From assembly GCA_036940085.1 (NCBI GenBank), contig JALLBK010000423.1, positions 1 to 17,099 on the forward strand: a stretch of 17,099 nt of DNA, written 5' to 3'. The position numbers were made by a program, and so were the translations under genes. Shown here piece by piece: positions 8,501 through 14,201 of the stretch. The stretch comes from Discostella pseudostelligera. Its lineage: Eukaryota > Bacillariophyta > Thalassiosirophyceae > Thalassiosirales > Thalassiosiraceae. The first letter of the stretch is position 1. Each line of letters starts with the position of its first letter. Below the pieces are notes generated by a model. It saw nothing but the letters and a program-made list of their open reading frames with translations. It was not told where the DNA came from and did not search any database.

Positions 8501-10831
8501 CTACTCCTTCCACCACCAACTCCACTACCCCCACCAACACTTTCCGCAACCACATCCTCCTCCTCCAACAATGGCACACCCAAAAACCTCGAAAATGCAC
8601 TAGCAAATTTATCCCTATCCAACATAGTCGGTGCTTCAATATCCAAACTTTCATTCCCCCGTACATTCGTCATGATACTCAACAATCGCGAGCTCGAACT
8701 TGAATTCCGTAGTGTGCGTTCGGTAGTCTTGCCCTTACGAACACACGTAAATTTATCCAGAGATAATATCACAGCATTCTTTTTACCCCATGTCAGTGCT
8801 CTATGGGATTTGTGTTCCGTAGTGGTCCCATCCATCGTCGTCATCATCATCATCATCATCATACCGGAATTATTATTGTCATGTAGGAGGAGATTGTCAG
8901 AGACTCCACATCCTTTCTCCTCATCGGTATCGTCCATAATGCCAATATTACCACCGACTAATGGTCCTCCTCCACTTGTATTGTTCGATGTTAGACGTGC
9001 ACTATCCAATGTGGCATTGGGATTGACACCGCTTCCCCCACCACCTCCTACACCAACTCCACCCCCTCCTCCGCTTCCGACTCCGCCGGGAAGGATAGTA
9101 TGGAACAATCGACCACCATTGCGTGAAATTACACCCGAACCAGTGGAGCGCATACGTTCGAGGAATCGACTGCCGGTGGATGATTTTGAGGAGACCGATA
9201 TGGAATCAGAGGGGATATTGGTTTTGGAGAAGGATGTTCTACCCATGCCCGCTACCAAGGAAGTGTGATCGAGATAGGGAACATTATTTTTGTTGTTGTT
9301 CCCATTATGGATACTTGATCCACCACCCATGGCGACACCGACCCCTACGCCTCCTCCTATCCTCGTCATCGTAGTAGACGTCGTCGTTATTAGCGGATCC
9401 AACAACCCCTCCTCCTCTTCAAAGTCGGAACTACTCGGAGGACGCAATGGTACACACTTGACATATCGCAATTGCGCCTTTCCCGAATGTGAGATTTTGC
9501 GTATCGCCACACCCAATTCATCTTGGGTGAGTCGTTGTTCGAACATGTATTGTTCTTCATCGTCGAGGGAATGCTGATGCTTTGGAGGATGATGATGGTG
9601 GATGTGATGGCTATTATTGCTCCCGGAAGTAGACATGCCATTGGAGGAAGAAGGGTGTAAATTACTCTTTGTCGTAGTGTGAGGAGAACCAACACTTCCG
9701 CCAGCTATTGTCATTCGAGAGGTAATAGTAGTGCTAATATCCTTGATGGATTGCAAACCATCGACAGATCCAGGTGTGGGGGAATTCCCATTGAGGGTGG
9801 CACGATAGCCTGCACCAGCAGCAGCGCCACCATAGGATCTCACGGAACGTACACCACTCCCCACACTCCTGTTGGAGGAGGATAATGGCATTCCACTATT
9901 GCTGCTAGTGATATTGGCAACCAAGACATTTTTGGCACGTCGTTTGGGACTTGCCCCGGCGGTAGTAGCGGTATTCATGAGGTNTATTGGCAACCAAGAC
10001 ATTTTTGGCACGTCGTTTGGGACTTGCCCCGGCGGTAGTAGCGGTATTCATGAGGTTGTTGCTGCTGCTGCTGCTGATGTTGTTAATGTTGTTGGTGGTA
10101 ATAGCAGTCGAATTGGAAATCCCCCCCAACGGAGTGGTAGTCGACGTTGAAGTAGTATCCTTGGGATTTTTTGGAATTAATGTTGGCTTGGGTGGACTAC
10201 TGCTGCTAATACTGGTGCTCATAATGTTGTTGTTGCTGCTGCTGGTGGTGGTGTTTGCTGGTAGTAATAGCTTGGCATTCTTCTCTGGAGTGAGATTGTT
10301 CCCTCCCCCACCACGATGATTATGGCGATGGATAGCACCACTTCCACCAACCTCAATATTCGATACACCCACCACATTAACATTATTCCTCTCATTGACA
10401 TTCTCAATACTACTACTAGCACTCCCCTCGCCCAATGTTCCCGTAGTTCCACATCCACCAGTACTGCGTGCCATGGTCTGTTTCTTCCGATCGGATGCCG
10501 CCGATGATCCATCGGCCGATCGACCTTCCAGGTTATTATTATGATTGTTTAGACTGCCCTTGCTAGTGTCGGGACTGTTGTTGCCCCGTGGTGGTGGTAG
10601 GAGTAGCATGCCGCCGCCCGTGGTAGTATTGTTGTTGTTGCTGGTGCTGTTGGGCGTAGTAGACTGCCGCGGCGTCAACATGTTACTAGTATTGCGACCA
10701 CCACTGCTGCTATTAGCATTATTAGTATTAGATGTCACGACGACGGCCTTGCTGGGAGAGAGAGGCTGCGATTGTTCGGCAAGGGTTGGACCTCCTTGGA
10801 AGCTACTCGATCGAAGCGGAGATGCCACCAT
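5549..10831 (-). CDS. Giant kinesin-14-like protein with split PH-like module and C-terminal motor
   Basis: One gene appears as several ORFs. Exons 10831-8472, 8364-7173 and 7088-5549 join in matching phases, and collapsing the duplicated 73 nt at 9984 restores a single frame. The product is about 1672 residues from the first in-frame ATG at 10831. Order: disordered Asn/Ser/Thr/Gly-rich region (1-400); PH-like module split into ~400-456 and ~650-731 by a Gly-rich insert; another disordered region; Ala/Glu-rich coiled coil (~972-1160); a second coil (~1209-1289); motor (~1290-1664). The neck-motor junction SLQDIRGTVRVYCRPRP and the C-terminal motor position point to kinesin-14, usually minus-end directed. 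Motor landmarks are P-loop GQGGSGKT (1372-1379), switch II VDMAASD (canonical VDLAGSE), VPYRNSTLTHLLRDSL and SSLRFASRM. Switch I reads NWKKHERKTT where NxxSSRSH is expected, so ATPase activity is doubtful. Likely a microtubule cross-linker or tether. A further 5' exon may lie at 11204-11280. Confidence 0.8.
7089..7172 (-). other. Intron between coiled-coil and motor exons of the kinesin gene
   Basis: An 84-nt intron with donor GTACGT (7172-7167) and acceptor ATCCTCAG ending at 7089, phase 2. A CTAAT branch-point-like sequence lies about 20 nt before the acceptor. The join reads EMDR-NEKTKGPHRLRP, fusing the coiled coil to the motor exon, which has no ATG of its own at its 5' end. Confidence 0.8.
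8365..8471 (-). other. Intron between PH-like and coiled-coil exons of the kinesin gene
   Basis: A 107-nt intron with donor GTGAGT (8471-8466) and acceptor GCCATAG ending at 8365, phase 1. The join reads GGGSA-V-MKKIRTPSL. Matching phases and a strong donor support one continuous gene. The ATG immediately after the acceptor could be mistaken for a gene start. Confidence 0.78.
8566..9560 (-). other. Split PH-like module with long low-complexity insert
   Basis: The first half (about 9390-9560) encodes QYMFEQRLTQDELG and AQLRYVKCVPLRPP. The second (8566-8811) encodes RALTWGKKNAVILSLDKF, CVRKGKTTERTLRN, LLSIMTN, SLDIEAP and DRDKFASAFSRFL. The alternating strands followed by a final amphipathic helix fit a PH-type fold such as that of phospholipase C. 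About 190 residues rich in Gly, Ser, Asn and Met separate the halves and would have to loop out. Lipid or protein binding is an inference from fold resemblance. Confidence 0.5.
8842..8862. repeat. (CAT)7 trinucleotide microsatellite in coding sequence
   Basis: Seven CAT units on the + strand read as seven consecutive Met codons in the kinesin on the - strand. The repeat lies in the disordered insert of the PH-like module, where length variation would be tolerated. Confidence 0.9.
9912..10056. repeat. 72-bp perfect direct duplication flanking a single N (unmerged contig overlap)
   Basis: Bases 9912-9983 and 9985-10056 are identical, separated only by the ambiguous base at 9984. The 73-nt offset shifts the kinesin frame by one. 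Deleting one copy plus the N restores one uninterrupted frame reading through MNTATTAGASPKRR and ANITSSNSG. This is the pattern left when two overlapping contigs are abutted without merging, so it is almost certainly an assembly artefact and not a biological tandem duplication. Confidence 0.92.
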
Positions 10832-10871
10832 AGATGTATTATTTCGTGTAAGTGGTGCGTTTGTTTGAATT

Positions 10872-11203
10872 CTCTGCGTAGTCGTAGACGACAACGACAC
10901 CACTGATGAATAGAGTATTAAAATTTCTAGGGTTGAATACTCCTAGAATGGACTCGATTTGATGGACTTTTGTTCTCTGCACCACCTATCCGCCGACTAA
11001 CTGTCGATCAGTCGACGATTTCACTGTTTCTCTCTGGGGACGAATTTGGTGTGACGGGGAGATGGGAGATGGAATTGAAGACACAATTGGTTCCCCTAAT
11101 CGATAGATGATATGATTATGATCGTCGTTCAAGCTCTAAATCATCGGTTATTGCTCTGGAATGATTCACTCTGCGTCTTGTAGTAGGCAATAGTAGTAGT
11201 TAC
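10872..11203 (-). other. Candidate long 5' intron of the kinesin gene
   Basis: If the upstream exon is used, a donor GTAACT at 11203-11198 would join in phase 2 to an acceptor GCAGAG ending at 10872. The intron would be 332 nt, longer than the others here. It contains stops in all relevant frames and no recognisable coding sequence. Alternatively this is simply 5' UTR and promoter for a start at 10831. Confidence 0.35.
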
Positions 11204-11280
11204 TGCCGATCATTCATATTCATAGCCGAGCCGGGAGGCGGCGTCCATGGTTCATCATCGTGATTCTGATCCGTCGCCAT
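11204..11280 (-). CDS. Candidate first coding exon of the kinesin gene
   Basis: An ATG at 11280 opens MATDQNHDDEPWTPPPGSAM, a hydrophilic, acidic and proline-rich stretch typical of a protein N-terminus, ending at a possible GTAACT donor before an in-frame TAA. The kinesin frame has no ATG upstream of 10831 before a stop, so an upstream start exon would be sensible. The join would give about 1711 residues. It could instead be a short upstream ORF. Confidence 0.38.
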
Positions 11281-11488
11281 GCCGATTCTTGTGCTTGCTC
11301 TTGTCTCTCTCTATCTTGCTCCATGCACCGTTCAATTCTCCCTTCCCGCCTTTTTGCGCACAACCTCCGCCAATCTTCTCAATTTCAAGAAAAGAGAAAG
11401 ATTGATCGAGAACTCTCGATTTTGAATCTAAAGAAGGAAATAGAGGAAAGATTCATGGCCGGCGGGCGTGCTGTTGTCGGAAGGAGGC

Positions 11489-11507
11489 AGAGAGAGAGAG
11501 AGAGAGA
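11489..11507. repeat. (AG)9 microsatellite
   Basis: An uninterrupted AG dinucleotide run about 210 bp upstream of the candidate first kinesin exon. GA-rich stretches are common in promoters and 5' UTRs; no specific function can be assigned. Confidence 0.9.
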
Positions 11508-12093
11508 AAGAATGGACGGAGTTGGCGCGAAGGAGAAGGTATGGTAGGATGGCGGGAATGAAGGGCGCGCCCCTTCTGAAATGCGTTGAATTCAATGGAT
11601 GAATGATGGACGATGGACGATGGACAACCATGGTGTGGGGGATGGCGGCTTATGTTGGAATGGTAAACGAGGGTGGATATCAGTAGAGATAGTGGGCGAT
11701 TGCCTAAAGGGGAAGAGAGTCATATTGTTGTTGCGATTCAATATTGATAGAGATGGCATCAATCGCCGATCGTCGATGTCGATGTGTACTAGTATCGAAT
11801 ATCGTATGTCTGATGTTCGCGTTGATTGACATCTGGATGTTGTTGACACGTTGACCGTTCCATCAAGAGGAAAAGTGCAAAGCCAATTCTCTAAAGCACA
11901 AAATATGACGAGTTGACTCTGTTGAATATTGTAACCGTAATTATGTTATTTGGATGAATTGTATCACATTTCACAATTCACAACATGATGTAGGGTATCT
12001 ATTAAATATATGAATGTGTAGCCTACACAAGATGGAAATCACTCCTCTACTCTACTCGCCTACTCTCGACTTCTTTGAACATGAAAACAAATA

Positions 12094-12141
12094 ATATATA
12101 TATATATATATCGATGTTGATGATGCCCCCCCACCCCCCCC
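12094..12141. repeat. (AT)9 run followed by C-rich homopolymers
   Basis: An 18-bp AT repeat (12094-12111) is followed 14 bp later by C7-A-C8 (12126-12141). Both lie just beyond the stop of the UIM protein frame. Base calls in such runs are error-prone, which adds doubt to any spliced C-terminus of that gene crossing this interval. Confidence 0.88.
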
Positions 12142-12160
12142 ACGACGGCGGGGGTGTCCA

Positions 12161-12787
12161 TCAAAACGTACGTCGCTGCAAATTGCAATACGTACCAGCA
12201 CCGCCATAATCCAGCAACAACTGATGCTGCTCCGATTCCGACTGCTGTATAGCCAATTCCAACTCAGCCTCATACTCCCTATCTCGTTTCTGTCGTTCAT
12301 CTTCCTCTTCATCTGATATGAGTGCCGATAAGTTGGCAATCATCTCTTCGTCGTCGATGCGACGACGTTCGGCTTCCTTGTGTCGCAAGGCCTCGTCTTG
12401 ACTGGATACCTGTATGGCAAGTTCGAGCTCGGCTACGAAGGATGACATTGTTGTTGCCGCATTACTACTACCGTCGCTATTGATCCTACTGTTGCTGCCG
12501 CCTGACGACGACGATGTCAACGGCGACGACAACGGTGCATCGTCCAAAGCGCAGAGCTGCTGATAAGCCGCCTGCTCCTGTGACGACTTGATCATCGCCA
12601 ACTGTAAATTATCTTCATACATTTTTTGTGCCGTACTACGCTCGGTCTCATCGATGATAGAATTCCAAGCAACGATTTGCATGAAATGTTGTTCGTTGAT
12701 GAGGTCGTCATGAAGATTCATTATTACTGTTGGTGACTGTGATAATGATTGTAGTACTTCGTCTGGGAGAGGATCGGATATTGTCAT
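12161..12787 (-). CDS. Small protein with three ubiquitin-interacting motifs
   Basis: From the ATG at 12787 the frame encodes 208 residues. Three helices fit the UIM consensus (acidic patch, L-x-x-A-x-x-x-S-x-x-E/D): YEDNLQLAMIKSSQE (57-71), AELELAIQVSSQDE (119-132) and EYEAELELAIQQSESE (171-186). UIMs bind ubiquitin on receptors, proteasome subunits or endocytic adaptors; no catalytic domain is present, so it would act as an adaptor. Between them lies a Ser/Gly/Asn linker and a charged helix (HKEAERRRIDDEE). The frame is open further upstream to 13048 but that part lacks an ATG and looks like UTR (Ile/Ser/Pro/Thr runs). A GTACGT donor at 12195-12190 right after UIM3 suggests the last 12 residues may be replaced by another exon, which I could not place. 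It lies downstream of the RING-hydroxylase gene on the same strand. Confidence 0.65.
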   Translation of the reverse strand: MTISDPLPDEVLQSLSQSPTVIMNLHDDLINEQHFMQIVAWNSIIDETERSTAQKMYEDNLQLAMIKSSQEQAAYQQLCALDDAPLSSPLTSSSSGGSNSRINSDGSSNAATTMSSFVAELELAIQVSSQDEALRHKEAERRRIDDEEMIANLSALISDEEEDERQKRDREYEAELELAIQQSESEQHQLLLDYGGAGTYCNLQRRTF

Positions 12788-14201
12788 GGAGAGAGAGAGG
12801 TGGGTGGGTGGGTGCGATGGTTCGATAATGATAATATTATGGTCGATAGTAATAATAATATGGCTTGGCGTGTCGGTAGTAGTACTATTTACATTTTTTG
12901 GTGGAGTAGATTTCAAGAGGAGTAAAAAGGAATAGGAGTAATAAATAATAGAATTTGAGAGATGTTGATCGCGCGGCGAAGTCTCGATGACCCGAGGGTT
13001 CGGATCGCAGCTCTTCTCACCGGCGAATGCTGGTCTTGACTGTGACAAAGCTTATAAAATGGGTTTAGTGACGCCATGGGAACGACATAATTACTTAATG
13101 ATGGATGTTACATCATATTCAAGCCACAAATTCAAGTTGCCTTCGCATGTTCCGCCGGGATCGATGACCTCGGCGGCGCGAGAAGAACACAAGGCATTCT
13201 GTCCGTCGCAACTCTGCCAACTCGCCAACCACACCATGTCACAGCTAAGTCTCTTTTTGAAGTAAGGTCTCACCGTCGCATCTTTACCATCCGTCAGATG
13301 ATAGCAATATAGCAATAGCATGACCATGGCCATGGCCCAATACTAGGAGTACCGATTTTCATTGAATTCATCGTGCTTTAATTATTATTACATACTGCTC
13401 TCTTTGCCCTTGGCAATATGGCACACTATGGCACATGACCGTGATTTTTATTTGCGTTGGTATTGGTCTGTCGGCAGTGGTACACACACCGAAATCGTTT
13501 CCGAATGCCGTCAACACAACAATCAACCTGCAAAAATAATTATGCAGCTACAACAGCGATGCAACACAAAATTAATGAATACCCACGGTCAAGGAGCACA
13601 CATTTGTGTTTATGATCTGGTGCGACCCATAATCAGAGTATGGTTCATATGCTTGCCCTCTGGCCTCTGGACGATTGTGTTTTCCTCACCCATAATATGA
13701 ATGACGGCACCAACAACCACCAATACTACAGTCATCCATCTTATGCTCATAATCGAGGAGCACACATCATCTGCAGATACGTATTCTCTCATCTTTTGCA
13801 TGATAGCAATGATGACTATGTCGATTTGTCGATAACAAGAACAATGCTATTATGATATTATGATACACAACGCTGTAGGATCTGTTGGATTTACTACGCA
13901 ACTCTCCAATAATCAACAAACAATTCTTACCTGCTACTGACGTCGAATGAGTAACAAAGAAACGGCATCATAGTGGTCGGAGCATCAACAATTTTGCAAG
14001 CGGGCAGGAGGCAGCGGGACAATGCAATCAGACGCACACTGGTTAAACAATACTTAACAAGTACTATTACACATTACTAGGTATAGAATTGATGTTGTCG
14101 TTTATCTCTTCAAGTTCAAATTTTGATTGCTGATTGCAGCGTCCATTTTTTGCAATATCATCAATAATACAATATGTTCCTTTCCCTTTTGCACATTGAA
14201 A
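12788..14201. other. 1.4-kb region without a supported gene
   Basis: This region separates two minus-strand genes. It should include the promoter and 5' UTR of the UIM gene and the 3' UTR of the RING-hydroxylase gene. GTGGGTGGGTGGGTG at 12801-12815 is a short G-rich tandem. Open frames of 80-112 codons on either strand (for example 12987-13265 and 13362-13700) lack domain signatures and their composition resembles non-coding translation. The interval 12960-13210 is more GC-rich than its surroundings and could contain an unrecognised exon. Confidence 0.5.

Larger units (their letters stand above)
11281..12160. promoter_or_regulatory. Kinesin upstream region with E2F-like sites and simple repeats
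   Basis: No supported gene lies in this ~880-bp region. It holds E2F-like elements at 11343-11350 (TTCCCGCC), 11522-11531 (TTGGCGCGAA) and 11551-11558 (GGCGGGAA), the last next to a GGGCGCGCCC palindrome at 11563-11572. Simple repeats are (AG)9 at 11489-11507, three GATGGAC units at 11605-11625, (AT)9 at 12094-12111 and a C-rich run at 12126-12141. The right part probably holds the 3' UTR of the UIM gene. Confidence 0.55.

Noticed and set aside
8672..9268. 198-codon plus-strand open frame rich in Pro, Leu and Ile runs
   Set aside because: It is the antisense shadow of the Gly/Met-rich insert of the kinesin; the runs mirror coding repeats on the other strand.
10545..10868. Leu/Val-rich plus-strand open frame resembling a membrane protein
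   Set aside because: It is antisense to Asn/Ser/Thr-rich kinesin coding sequence, which reads as Leu/Val on the opposite strand.
12176..12195. 20-nt GTACGT...TTTGCAG as an intron at the end of the UIM gene
   Set aside because: Far too short to splice; it would lead into AT and C-run translation.
12990..13010. GGTTCGGATCG resembling a tRNA T-loop
   Set aside because: No acceptor, D or anticodon stems could be folded around it.
12788..13048. N-terminal extension of the UIM protein by 87 residues
   Set aside because: It has no ATG, begins at TTG, and consists of Ile/Pro/Thr/Ser runs typical of translated UTR.
12987..13265. 92-codon plus-strand frame with a phrase like AYKMGLVTP seen in crotonase-fold proteins
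   Set aside because: The match is only a few residues, nothing else of that family is present and the frame is short.
13362..13700. 112-codon plus-strand frame with two hydrophobic stretches
   Set aside because: Composition fits translated AT-rich non-coding DNA; no motif or splice context supports it.
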